Source: Streptomyces sp. TRM64462 (GTDB taxonomy: Bacteria; Actinomycetota; Actinomycetes; Streptomycetales; Streptomycetaceae). Taken from it: 64,000 nt of DNA. Under the pieces are notes generated by a model. That model saw only the letters and a program-made list of their open reading frames with translations. It was not told the DNA's origin and did no database searches. Below are positions 24,521 to 32,786 of the stretch, one piece after another. Numbering within the stretch: position 1 is the first letter of the stretch; the number at the start of each line of letters is the position of its first letter. The stretch spans positions 1 to 64,000 of the forward strand of contig NZ_JABWDV010000347.1 of NCBI RefSeq assembly GCF_013362995.1, written 5' to 3'. The position numbers and the translations under genes are program-made.

Positions 24521-25351
24521 TCACATCGGGTCCCTGCCGGTCCCTTCACCCGCGCCGCCCACGCCGCCCGCGCCGCCCCGGCGCTCCCGCTCCCTCTCCT
24601 GCTGCTGCGCCAGCGCGTCCTCACGCCCCGCCATGTAGGCGCCGGTGCCCCCGCGGGCCTTCGCGGTCTCCTGCTCGGCCGTCGCCATCCAGCGCTCCAT
24701 CCGCTGCCGCATCGGCATGATGGCCCCGCCGCCGACCCCGACGATCAGGATGCCGGCCGCCGTCGCGAGCACCGCGTACAGCACCGGCTGCGTGACCGCC
24801 GTGGCGATCTGCGCCTGCCCCAGCGCGGCGATCACACCGAGGGCCACGATGACGGCCCACACCGCGGTCGCGACCGTGTTCCCGTACGAGACGCCCGAGA
24901 GCACGCCCCGGACGATGTTCCGCACCGCGTTCGCGATGGCCATGGCGACGACCACCAGGACCAGCGCCACCAGCGCCTTCGGCAGCCAGCTCACGATGCC
25001 GTCGATCATGCCGCTGATCGGGTTGGGGCCGAACACCCCGAACGCGAGCTGGAGCGTCACGAGCAGCAGCAGGTAGTACACGACCCTGCTGAGGATGCCC
25101 GTCGCGTCGTACTGCGAGTTCTCCAGCATGCGGGAGGCGCCCGCCCGTTCACTGAGCCGTTCGAAGCCGACCCGCCGCAGGACTCGGTCGACGACCTTGG
25201 CGATCACCTTCGACACGAACCAGCCGATGGCCAGGATGACGAGGAAGGCTACGAGTTTCGGAACGAACTGGGCGACCCTCGACCAGGCGTCGGTGAGGCC
25301 CTGCTGGAAGTCCACCGCGAGGGTGGTGACGGTCGTGACGTGCTGGGGCAT
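24521..25351 (-). CDS. CmpX-like mechanosensitive-channel-family membrane protein
   Basis: A 276-residue membrane protein with five or six helices. It has two copies of the conserved TM_helix segment seen in CmpX and MscS-like proteins (LVAFLVILAIGWFVSKVIAK with RVLRRVGF; WLPKALVALVLVVVAMAIAN). It lacks the beta-domain of true MscS, so gating function is uncertain. A C-terminal cytoplasmic tail is charged and glycine-rich (QQQERERERRGGAGG). ATG 25351 is chosen for the GAAGGACCCC ribosome site; a longer reading adds seven codons. It converges with the hypothetical gene on its left, 4 bp apart. Confidence 0.8.
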   Translation of the reverse strand: MPQHVTTVTTLAVDFQQGLTDAWSRVAQFVPKLVAFLVILAIGWFVSKVIAKVVDRVLRRVGFERLSERAGASRMLENSQYDATGILSRVVYYLLLLVTLQLAFGVFGPNPISGMIDGIVSWLPKALVALVLVVVAMAIANAVRNIVRGVLSGVSYGNTVATAVWAVIVALGVIAALGQAQIATAVTQPVLYAVLATAAGILIVGVGGGAIMPMRQRMERWMATAEQETAKARGGTGAYMAGREDALAQQQERERERRGGAGGVGGAGEGTGRDPM

Positions 25352-25487
25352 GAGGGGTCCTTCACTCGGCAAGCCTCCCGCAGAGGCTCATGACCCTCCG
25401 TGGATATCAGCCGTGCCGTGGGCCCTCCCGTCCCTGACGCGCCGACGGGCGGCATATGGACGCCATACGGATGACCATGCGTACGGG

Positions 25488-25532
25488 CGTGCCGTACGTG
25501 CCGGGCGTGCCGTACGTGCCGTGCGTGCTGTG
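25488..25532. repeat. 9-bp tandem repeat, five copies, directly downstream of kdpF
   Basis: Units CGTGCCGTA, CGTGCCGGG, CGTGCCGTA, CGTGCCGTG and CGTGCTGTG follow one another from 25488 to 25532, ending 2 bp from the kdpF stop codon. The 25352-25534 gap holds no gene. Confidence 0.85.
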
Positions 25533-25534
25533 CG

Positions 25535-25621
25535 TCAGAAGCGCTCCGGATAGGTGACGGCGAGCGCGAGGTAGCCGACGAGCGCGACGGCCACGATGAC
25601 GCCGACGACGTACTCGGTCAT
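25535..25621 (-). CDS. kdpF: KdpF, small subunit of the potassium-transporting ATPase (orphan)
   Basis: A 28-residue single-helix protein: MTEYVVGVIVAVALVGYLAL followed by AVTYPERF. The final P-E-R-F and the helix pattern are the family hallmark. KdpF stabilises the KdpFABC potassium pump and is normally the first cistron before kdpA. Here the gene is followed by a 9-bp repeat array and then an unrelated gene, so kdpABC is missing at this site. ATG 25621 has GGGAG nearby upstream. Either the pump genes have been lost or moved, or the short protein acts elsewhere. Confidence 0.8.
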   Translation of the reverse strand: MTEYVVGVIVAVALVGYLALAVTYPERF

Positions 25622-25858
25622 GAGGGGACTCCCGGTGTACGGACAGTGGACACAGTGGAAGACGGCGCCCGTCCGGCAGCCGTTCCGGGTTCGAGGAAAC
25701 CCGCCCAGGCCGCGCGCCGGGCGCCGCGTTGACACCCCCATAACGAGCGGCGACGCCCTCTTGGCGCGGTCCGTACGCGTCACGTACGCGCGCATGCGCG
25801 TAGGCCGGTCGGCGGACACGGCGCTGCGAACCGTCCCCGTTCTTCCTACCGTGGCTGA

Positions 25859-27283
25859 ATGATCGTCAGTTCTTCGGTCCGGGTCGCGGCCGGTGCGACC
25901 GCTCTTCTGCTGCTCGTCCTGCTGCTGCCGCTGCTGGTCCTGTCGTCGGCCGCGGCCGCCGCCGCGTCCGCCGGCGGCACCCGGGCGGGTGAGCCGATGC
26001 CGCCGCGGCCCAGCGCCCGCGTCGACCCGGCCGTCCTGCGCCGGCCGGGCACCCAGGTGCGGCTGCCCCCGGGCGGTACCGCGCCGCCGGAGCTGTCCGC
26101 GCGGGCCTGGCTGGTCGCGGACGCCGGTACGGGTGACGTGCTGGCCGCGCACAACGCCCACAAGCGGCTGCCGCCCGCCTCCACGATCAAGGCGCTGTTC
26201 GCCCTCACGGTGCTGCCGCGCCTCGGCGACGACACCCGGCACACGGTCACCGAGGAGGAGCTCGAAGGGATCGGCGCCGGCAGCAGCCTCGTCGGCGTGA
26301 AGGAGGACGTCACGTACCGGCTGTCCGACCTGTGGCACGGCGTGTTCCTGCACTCGGGCAACGACGCCGTACGGGTGCTGGCCGGGCTCAACGGCGGCTG
26401 GAAGGCCACCGCGCGCCAGATGGAGGCGAAGGCCAGGTCGCTGGGCGCCCTCGACACGAAGGTCGTGTCGCCGGACGGGTACGACGCGAAGGGCCAGGTC
26501 TCGTCCGCGTACGACCTGGCGGTCTTCGGCCGCGAGGGGCTGCGGAACCCCGACTTCGCGCGCTACTGCGCCCTGCCGTACGCGTCGTTCCCTGCGGGCG
26601 GCTGGGCGTACGGGATCCGCAACACCAACCGGCTGATCACCGGCGACGACGGGGTCGCCCGCTACCCGGGCGTCATCGGTGTGAAGAACGGCTACACCAG
26701 CAACGCGGGCCACACCCTGATCGCCGCGGCGCGGCGGGGCGGGCGGACGCTGGTGGTGTCGGTGCTGAACCCGCGGGACGGCGGATTCCGGGCCGTGTAC
26801 GAGGAGGCGCGGGCGCTGCTGGACTGGGGCTTCGGGCCCGGGGCGAAGGTGCAGCCCGTGGGGTCGCTGCTGCCGCCGCGGCCGGTGCCGCTGTCGGCGG
26901 CGGCGGCGGCCGGGCCCGCGGGCGGGCGGGCGCGCAAGGCGGTGCCTTCGACGTCGGCGTCAGCGGCGCCTTCACCCTCGACGTCGGCCCCGAGCGCGTC
27001 GGCCACGAGCGCCTCTGCCCGGGGCGCGTCGGCCACGAGCGCGTCGGCCACGAGCGCGTCTGCCCGGGGCGCGTCGGCCGCAGTGGCGTCGCGCCCGGCG
27101 GCGGCCGCCCCGCCGTCGAGGCCTGCGTCGCCGGGAGCAGCGGCACCCGGACCCGCGCCGGTCGAGGCGGGGGCCGTACGGGCCGACGGGCAGGCCAGTC
27201 CGGTCCTGCCCGTCGTCCTGGTCGGTTCGGCGTGCGTGGCCGCCGCCACCCTGTGGATGGTGCGGCGGCGGACCGCGCGCTGA
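25859..27283 (+). CDS. D-alanyl-D-alanine carboxypeptidase (S11, PBP5/DacA type)
   Basis: A 474-residue secreted, membrane-anchored peptidase that trims the terminal D-Ala of peptidoglycan stem peptides. A signal segment (ATALLLLVLLLPLLVLSS) is followed by a penicillin-binding domain with the SxxK serine in PASTIKALF, SGN in LHSGNDAVRVL and the KTG-equivalent in VGVKNGYTSN-like IGVKNGYTSNAGHT. After about residue 340 comes a Ser/Ala/Thr-rich repetitive wall-spanning linker with repeated SATSASARGA blocks, then a C-terminal helix with RRRTAR. Its ATG lies only about 10 nt after a possible -10 sequence, so the message may be leaderless. Confidence 0.92.
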   Translation: MIVSSSVRVAAGATALLLLVLLLPLLVLSSAAAAAASAGGTRAGEPMPPRPSARVDPAVLRRPGTQVRLPPGGTAPPELSARAWLVADAGTGDVLAAHNAHKRLPPASTIKALFALTVLPRLGDDTRHTVTEEELEGIGAGSSLVGVKEDVTYRLSDLWHGVFLHSGNDAVRVLAGLNGGWKATARQMEAKARSLGALDTKVVSPDGYDAKGQVSSAYDLAVFGREGLRNPDFARYCALPYASFPAGGWAYGIRNTNRLITGDDGVARYPGVIGVKNGYTSNAGHTLIAAARRGGRTLVVSVLNPRDGGFRAVYEEARALLDWGFGPGAKVQPVGSLLPPRPVPLSAAAAAGPAGGRARKAVPSTSASAAPSPSTSAPSASATSASARGASATSASATSASARGASAAVASRPAAAAPPSRPASPGAAAPGPAPVEAGAVRADGQASPVLPVVLVGSACVAAATLWMVRRRTAR

Positions 27284-27322
27284 CCGATCTGCTCCCGTTC
27301 CCGCTCCTAGAGCACGAGGGCG

Positions 27323-27724
27323 TTACGACGCCGACTCGGCGGGCCCGCTGCCGTACGGGCGCGTGATGATCTCCATGGCCTGCCGTGACGGGTCCATGAA
27401 GTACAGACCGCGCCCGCCGTCGTTCCGGTTGATCTCGCCGGGCCGCTTCTGGTGCGGATCGGCCCAGTACGTGATGCCGAGCTCCTTGATCCGTTCGAAG
27501 GCGGCGTCGAACTCGGCCTCCGATATCAGGAACGCGTAGTGCTGGGTGGTGATGTGGTCCTCGGGGACCGTCGCGAAGTCCAGGGTGACGCCGTTCGCGG
27601 TCTGGACCGGGAGGAACGGGCCCATCTCCGGGCCGACCTCAAGGCCGAGGATGTGAGCGAGGAACTCGGCGGACTCCTGCCGGTCGCGCGCGGCGACGAT
27701 GGTGTGGTTGAGCTCTACAGACAC
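27323..27724 (-). CDS. VOC family (glyoxalase/bleomycin resistance) protein
   Basis: A 133-residue protein of the vicinal oxygen chelate fold: LNHTIVAARDRQESAEFLA with a metal-type His, ILGLEVGPEMGPF, VTLDFATVPED and a C-terminal GRGLYFMDPSRQAMEIITRP carrying the second beta-alpha-beta unit with Glu. It may be a glyoxalase-like or dioxygenase-like enzyme; the substrate is unknown. GTG 27724 is preceded by GGAGG 8-9 nt upstream. It converges with the carboxypeptidase gene. Confidence 0.88.
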   Translation of the reverse strand: MSVELNHTIVAARDRQESAEFLAHILGLEVGPEMGPFLPVQTANGVTLDFATVPEDHITTQHYAFLISEAEFDAAFERIKELGITYWADPHQKRPGEINRNDGGRGLYFMDPSRQAMEIITRPYGSGPAESAS

Positions 27725-27858
27725 GGTGGAATGCCTCCATCGGGCAATCTCACGGGCACCTCCATGCCTCACCCGGTCGGTGACCGACACGCGATGCCGT
27801 ACTTCGAGCGTAAGAAGATCGGCCGGGGACCGTCGAGTGGTTTCCGGCCAACTACGGA

Positions 27859-29085
27859 TCACCGCCGCAGCGCCCACCGCTGCACCGACTCCAGCGGCCC
27901 CGCCCGGAACCGGCGCAGCCACAGCGTCGACCCGACGAGCAGCACCAGGCTCACGGCGGCCCACAGCCCCATCACCCACCATGGCCGCCATGTGTCGCCG
28001 AGCCTGGCCGCGAGGCCGAGCCCGAAGCCGTACGAGACGAGGACGCACAGCACGTTCTGGAGGACGTAACCGGACAGGGCCGTCCGCCCCACCGACGTGA
28101 GCCCGCGCAGCACCGGGCCCGGCCGCCGCCGCACGCGGTCCACGAGCGCGCCGATCAGCCCGATGTACCCGACCGCCACCAAGGGCGCCGCCGCGTACCG
28201 GGCCAGCAGGAAGAAGTCGCCGCCGCCCAGCGCGCACGCCACGTTCAGCGGGACGCCCAGGCCGAGCCCCCACCGCAGCATCCGCGCCCGGATCCGACGC
28301 CCCGTGTCGTCGGAGCCGAACGCGCCCGCCCGCAGCAGCCGCACGCCCAGCAGGAACAGGAACACCAGCAGCGCGAACGACAGCACCGGCTCCAGGCGCA
28401 GCGCCACGGCGTTCTCCAGCCGGAACGCGATCTGGTCCGGCCAGCTGCCGTGCGCGTACAGGTCGACGACCCGCTGCGAGACCCCGTCGGAGTCACCGGA
28501 GCCGGTCCCGCCCAGGGCGAGGGCCGCCGTCAGCAGGCCCATGAGCGTCAGGTGCAGACCGGCCGCCCACCACATCACGCGCCGCCTCGCCCGCTCCGAG
28601 CGGGTGAGCAGCCGGGCGACGAACAGCGCCGTCACCGCGTACCCCATGAGCACGTCCCACGCGAAGACCAGCAGGAAGTGCACCGTGCCCTCGGCGAGGA
28701 GGAACAGAGCCCGCCACCGGTACCGCCCCGGCCACGGCTCGCCGCGCCGCTCCGCCGCGCCGTACTGGATGGCGAGCCCGGCGCCGAACAGGATCGTCAG
28801 CAGCGCCAGGAACTTGCCGTCCGCGACCAGCCGGAACAGGGTCTCCGCGGCGTCCCCCACGGAGCCCGACCCGAAGCCGGACATGCCCGCGGCGCCGCTC
28901 AGCACGCCCCACTCGGCGCCCGGCCCCGTGAAGATCCATACGTTGGTCATCAGCGTGCCGAGGATCGCGGCCCCGCGCAGCACGTCCAACAGCCCCAGCC
29001 GCTCACCACCACGGCCCGGCCCACCCGTAGCCGCCGTGGCCGCCGTAGCCCCCGTGGCCCCCGTGGCCCCCGTTGTCGTCGTCAT
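27859..29085 (-). CDS. DUF418 family membrane protein
   Basis: A 408-residue polytopic protein with about ten membrane helices. The opening RLGLLDVLRGAAILGTLMTN and the C-terminal GRTALSGYVLQNVLCVLV are characteristic of DUF418 proteins (YeiB/YxaH-like), acyltransferase-related membrane proteins of unknown function. The first 25 residues are a Gly/Ala/Thr repeat encoded by a 9-bp tandem array and are unlikely to be part of the fold. ATG 29085 is used; a start after the repeat is also possible. Confidence 0.85.
   Translation of the reverse strand: MTTTTGATGATGATAATAATGGPGRGGERLGLLDVLRGAAILGTLMTNVWIFTGPGAEWGVLSGAAGMSGFGSGSVGDAAETLFRLVADGKFLALLTILFGAGLAIQYGAAERRGEPWPGRYRWRALFLLAEGTVHFLLVFAWDVLMGYAVTALFVARLLTRSERARRRVMWWAAGLHLTLMGLLTAALALGGTGSGDSDGVSQRVVDLYAHGSWPDQIAFRLENAVALRLEPVLSFALLVFLFLLGVRLLRAGAFGSDDTGRRIRARMLRWGLGLGVPLNVACALGGGDFFLLARYAAAPLVAVGYIGLIGALVDRVRRRPGPVLRGLTSVGRTALSGYVLQNVLCVLVSYGFGLGLAARLGDTWRPWWVMGLWAAVSLVLLVGSTLWLRRFRAGPLESVQRWALRR
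29024..29077. repeat. 9-bp tandem repeat, six copies, at the start of the DUF418 gene
   Basis: Units CCCGTAGCC, GCCGTGGCC, GCCGTAGCC, CCCGTGGCC, CCCGTGGCC and CCCGTTGTC run without gaps on the + strand; on the minus strand they encode GATGATGATAATAATGG-like residues. Confidence 0.85.
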
Positions 29086-29175
29086 GCACCTCATCGTCGG
29101 CGCGCCCGGGCCCGCATGCGTCGTGACGGGGGACGAACTGCCGCTGCATCAAAGGATGTAGTGGCATGGCCCTCT

Positions 29176-30978
29176 CTAGTACGGGGTGTCCCGGCCCGCC
29201 AGGTAGGAGTGGAGGCGCCGGGTGTTCTGCTCGGTCCAGCCGTCCGGCGGGACCACGGCCGCCCAGCCGTCGGCGGCGCCCGCGCCGTAGCGGTGGCCGT
29301 GCGGCGCCTTCACGCCGTAGCTGACCGCCATGTCGACGGTGGTCTGCCAGAACGCCACGAACGGGAACCAGTTGATCTCGGACGTGATGTCCGGGCCGAG
29401 CGGTTCGTTCATCCACTCGGGCCGCTGGAACAGCAGGTCCGGCGACCACCAGACGATCGGGTCGGACGCGTTCTGCAGGTACACGACGCGCGGCGACCCC
29501 CAGGGGACACCGGCGGGGCGCCGCAGGTCAACGGCCGGGAACTGGGCGAAGCGTACGTTGCGGCCCTCCCGGTACTGCGGCCGCCACACCGGGCTGCCCG
29601 GGTCGCGCTCCTCCCTCAACTCCCGGGAGATCGGCGAGAAGTGGGGGGCTCCGAGGAGCAGCGCGCCGTCCGTGGACGCGAGCAGGTCCTCGACGCCGTC
29701 GAAGGCGGCCTCCACGGCGTACGCGCCGAGGCTCTCGCCCGTGACGACCAGCTTCGGACGGGCCGCCGCCGGCAGGGCGGCGACCTTCGCCCGTACGGCG
29801 TCGACGAGTGCGCGCGTGGCCTTGCCCGCCTTCTCCTCGTCGACGACGAAGGACACCCAGGACGGGAGGTACGAGTACTGGACGGCGACGATCGCGGTGT
29901 CGCCGCCGTGCAGGTACTCCAGGGCCAGGGCGACGTTCGGGTCGATCCAGCCGCTGCCGGTGGTGCCCGCGACGGCCAGCACCCTGCGGCTGAACGCGCC
30001 CGTGCGCTCCAGCTCCCGCACGGCGAGCCCGGCCTGGGCGCGGAACGGGGCGTCGGCGTCGTCGGCGCGGTGGAACGCGCGGGGGATCCCGGAGCTGATG
30101 TAGACCCGTACGGGGTCCTTGGCGGGGCGTCCGGTGAAGGCGCTGAGGTCGGCGCGGGACGGCACGGTGCCGGTGAAGTTGCGGCCCTGGTAGCCCAGGT
30201 CCTGCCAGCGCGTCAGGGAGCCGGGGCCGCCGGACACGTACGGCGACACGGGGCGCGTGATGCCGTCCTTGGTGCCGCGGTCGGTGGCCGCGGCGATACG
30301 GTCGGCGACGTCGATGACGCCGCGGTCGAAGACGACGTCCCGGACGCCGACGGTCACGGCCAGCGCGGTGAGCAGCAGCCCGGTGCCGACGGCGACGGGG
30401 CGGGGCAGCCAGCCGTCCAGGGCGCGGATGAGGCGGCGCGCGCCGAGCCGTACGAGCCGGGCGGTGACGACGAGCAGCGCGCACAGGGCGACCGCGATGA
30501 GGCCGATCATCACGCTGTGCCAGGTGAGCGCGGGCGGCAGGCCCTGCAGTCGGCGCAGCCTGCGCTGCATGTCGGCGCCCTCGGATATGAGGAGCCCGGC
30601 GAGGGCGGGGGCCAGCACCCAGTACGCCTGCCAGCCCCGCACCCGTACGGCCCGCCGTAACGCCGCGCGGGGCTGCCAGGGCACGAGGGCCCGGGCGAGA
30701 CCGGAGGCCGTGGCCCCGAGTGCGTACCCGATGGCGGCGGTGATGCCGCCGATGACGCCCTGGAGGATCCAGGGGCGCGGGACCAGGGACGGGGTGAGGG
30801 ACAGCCAGAAGAAGACGGTGGCGGTGCAGAGCGCGGTGAGGTCGGGCCAGCGGCGTACGACGCGGCGCGGGTCGGAGGGGTCGCGGTAGGGGCGGGCGGC
30901 GAAGGCGGAGGCCGCGCGGAGACGGCGCCGTACGGCGTGCGCGCCGCGCGCCGCCAGGACCACCCCCGAGGCCGTCAT
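29176..30978 (-). CDS. Membrane-anchored alpha/beta hydrolase (DUF2319 family)
   Basis: A 600-residue protein. The N-terminal third has about five membrane helices (ATVFFWLSLTPSLVPRPW and others), matching the alpha/beta-hydrolase N-terminal domain; the remainder is an extracytoplasmic hydrolase with the nucleophile in VVTGESLGAYAVEAAF and conserved segments YLPSWVSFVVDEEKAG and PFVAFWQTTVDM. This two-part architecture is typical of actinobacterial DUF2319 proteins, possibly acting on lipids. ATG 30978 overlaps the FBP gene stop by 4 bp (ATGA), making a two-gene operon. Confidence 0.88.
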   Translation of the reverse strand: MTASGVVLAARGAHAVRRRLRAASAFAARPYRDPSDPRRVVRRWPDLTALCTATVFFWLSLTPSLVPRPWILQGVIGGITAAIGYALGATASGLARALVPWQPRAALRRAVRVRGWQAYWVLAPALAGLLISEGADMQRRLRRLQGLPPALTWHSVMIGLIAVALCALLVVTARLVRLGARRLIRALDGWLPRPVAVGTGLLLTALAVTVGVRDVVFDRGVIDVADRIAAATDRGTKDGITRPVSPYVSGGPGSLTRWQDLGYQGRNFTGTVPSRADLSAFTGRPAKDPVRVYISSGIPRAFHRADDADAPFRAQAGLAVRELERTGAFSRRVLAVAGTTGSGWIDPNVALALEYLHGGDTAIVAVQYSYLPSWVSFVVDEEKAGKATRALVDAVRAKVAALPAAARPKLVVTGESLGAYAVEAAFDGVEDLLASTDGALLLGAPHFSPISRELREERDPGSPVWRPQYREGRNVRFAQFPAVDLRRPAGVPWGSPRVVYLQNASDPIVWWSPDLLFQRPEWMNEPLGPDITSEINWFPFVAFWQTTVDMAVSYGVKAPHGHRYGAGAADGWAAVVPPDGWTEQNTRRLHSYLAGRDTPY

Positions 30979-31493
30979 GTGCCCGACGGTAGCCGGACGT
31001 TCGCGACGAACGCGAGCAGGTTGGCCCGCATCCGGTCGACCCGCTCCTCGACCGTGAGCGACTCCTCGTACCGGGCCGTGCGCAGCGACGGCTCCCGCTT
31101 GCCGCGTACGTACAGCGGGCAGGCGAGGTCGGCGCAGACGTAGACGCCCACGGTGTTGCCGTCCCGCCCGGAGGCACCGGCGCGCGGCGCGACGAGCAGC
31201 GAGACGCCCGACGAGGCGTGCCCGGTGAGGCAGATCCGGCACAGGCTGGACTTCACGGCGCTGGTCCGCCCCCGCTCGGGCACGCGCAGGGCGATGCCCA
31301 CGGGTCCGTGGTCCTCGTCGGGCGGCAGGACGACGTAGGCGCGGAGGGGTGCGCCGGGATCACGCCAGCCGAGGAAGTCGAGGTCGTCCCAGGGGGTTTC
31401 GGCGAAGTCGGCGGGAAGCTTGAGGCGGGCCGCGTCGCCCTTCGAGCAGTTGATGAAGGACGCGCGGATCTGTTTGTCGGAGAGAGGTTCCAC
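30975..31493 (-). CDS. FBP-domain protein (EF-G-binding treble-clef zinc finger)
   Basis: A 172-residue protein. The C-terminal part carries the four-cysteine treble-clef zinc finger (SLCRICLTGH then VCADLACPLYVRG), as in the C-terminal domain of FusB-type elongation-factor-G-binding proteins. The N-terminal part (IRASFINCSKGDAARLKLP) is a conserved opening in actinobacterial members. FusB proteins rescue EF-G from fusidic acid; whether this one does is not shown. GTG 31493 is the start. It is divergent from a small gene and coupled to the DUF2319 hydrolase. Confidence 0.85.
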   Translation of the reverse strand: MEPLSDKQIRASFINCSKGDAARLKLPADFAETPWDDLDFLGWRDPGAPLRAYVVLPPDEDHGPVGIALRVPERGRTSAVKSSLCRICLTGHASSGVSLLVAPRAGASGRDGNTVGVYVCADLACPLYVRGKREPSLRTARYEESLTVEERVDRMRANLLAFVANVRLPSGT

Positions 31494-31587
31494 GTACCGG
31501 GACCGTACGGAACGTCATGGGGATCAGCATCTGATTTTTTGCTCCATCTGTCTTGTTTGGCTCGCTCTGTGTGGGTACTCGATGGCC

Positions 31588-31773
31588 ATGAGTACACAGA
31601 CAGCGACCAGCAGTCCCGGCGGCGACGCGAAGTCGACCGCCGCCGCCACGCAGCCGATCTCGCTGGCCCGGGAGATCCAGGGCCGCGTCCGCACCTGCCG
31701 GCCCGCGCGGACGGACCGGGAGCCGGAGGATCCGGCGGCACTGGAATGGAACATCGTCCGAGGGGAGGACTGA
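31588..31773 (+). CDS. Small hypothetical protein
   Basis: A 61-residue hydrophilic protein beginning MSTQTATSSPGGDAKS and ending EWNIVRGED. An alternative ATG at 31582 adds two codons. There is no signal, membrane helix or known motif; one cysteine. Third-codon GC is high, and an AT-rich stretch at about 31530-31560 could supply its promoter, shared with the divergent FBP gene. It was too short to assign a family. Confidence 0.55.
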   Translation: MSTQTATSSPGGDAKSTAAATQPISLAREIQGRVRTCRPARTDREPEDPAALEWNIVRGED

Positions 31774-31799
31774 ACGCGGACCGAGCGCGGACCGAGCGT

Positions 31800-32681
31800 C
31801 TACGCCGTCAGGTGGGCGTAACTCCTCGGATGCCGGGCGAGGAAGTCCCGCAGGGTCATGGGCGCGTGTCCCGTCAACCGGTGAACGGTGTCGGAGACCG
31901 CGCCCATCTCGCCGCGTGCGATGGCCTCGTACGAGGTGACCCAGCCGGTGACCTGCCATTCGGGCGCGCCGTAGCCGGAGCGTGAGGCGTACGCCTCGTC
32001 GCGGGTCTCGGGGAGGTAGCGGATGGTACGGCCGGTGGCCCGGGACATCTCCTCGGCGGCCTCCGCGAGGGTGAACGCCTCGGGGCCGGTCACGTCGTAG
32101 GTGGCGCCGTCGTGCGCGGCGGGCCTGAGCAGCGCGACGGCCGCGACGTCGGCGATGTCCGCGTGGGCGACGGCGGCGACCCGCCCGTTCCCGGCGGGGC
32201 CGCGGATGACGCCGTCGCGCCCGGTCATGGCGGGGATGCCGGCGAGGTACCAGCTGTCGCGGAGGAACGTGTACGCCAGGCCGTCATGGGCGCGGATGTA
32301 CTGCTCGGTGTGCCAGTGGTCCCGGGCGAAGGTGAAGGTGGCGTCGGGGGCGGCGCCCTGGAACGACAGATAGACGATCCGGCCGACGCCGGCCGACACG
32401 GCGGCGTCGACGGCGGTGCGATGCTCCGTGACGCGCCCCGGGTTCTCGTGGGCGGACACCAGGAACAGCGTGTCGGCCCCGTCCAGGGCCCGGCGCATGG
32501 CCTCGCCGTCCCCGTAGCTCGCGGGCGGCGCGTGCACGGCGCCCGGCAGCTCGGGCAGCCGCGCCGGGTCCCGCCCGACGAGCCGGACCGGCACCCCGGC
32601 CATGGCCAGCCGGTCCGCGACCCGCCGCCCGATGTGCCCGCTAGCTCCGGTGACGGCGATGACTCCTGTGGCTCCACCCAT
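31800..32681 (-). CDS. NmrA-like NAD(P)-binding oxidoreductase
   Basis: A 293-residue cytoplasmic protein with a Rossmann nucleotide-binding N-terminus (VIAVTGASGHIGRRVADRL) and the atypical short-chain-dehydrogenase pattern GADTLFLVSAHENPGR, GVGRIVYLSFQGA, YTFLRDSWYLAG. The catalytic Tyr-Lys of true SDRs is replaced, as in NmrA/HSCARG proteins, which sense redox through NAD(P). ATG 32681 is used; a GTG at 32699 is possible. It is monocistronic, upstream of nothing related. Confidence 0.88.
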   Translation of the reverse strand: MGGATGVIAVTGASGHIGRRVADRLAMAGVPVRLVGRDPARLPELPGAVHAPPASYGDGEAMRRALDGADTLFLVSAHENPGRVTEHRTAVDAAVSAGVGRIVYLSFQGAAPDATFTFARDHWHTEQYIRAHDGLAYTFLRDSWYLAGIPAMTGRDGVIRGPAGNGRVAAVAHADIADVAAVALLRPAAHDGATYDVTGPEAFTLAEAAEEMSRATGRTIRYLPETRDEAYASRSGYGAPEWQVTGWVTSYEAIARGEMGAVSDTVHRLTGHAPMTLRDFLARHPRSYAHLTA

Positions 32682-32786
32682 GCCCGCAGTCTCGGCCACG
32701 CCCGGCTCCGGGGCACCCGCACCGGGCCAACAGTGGCACCACCGGCTCCCGCCGCGTGGCGGTCGGGTGTCAGGTGTACGCCTCTG

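Noticed and set aside
25488..25532. CRISPR-like array
   Set aside because: Units are 9 bp and contiguous with no spacers, so these are tandem repeats.
28450..30660. 736-codon plus-strand open frame across two minus-strand membrane-protein genes
   Set aside because: Composition is typical of antisense reading in high-GC DNA, and the minus strand encodes full DUF418 and DUF2319 proteins.
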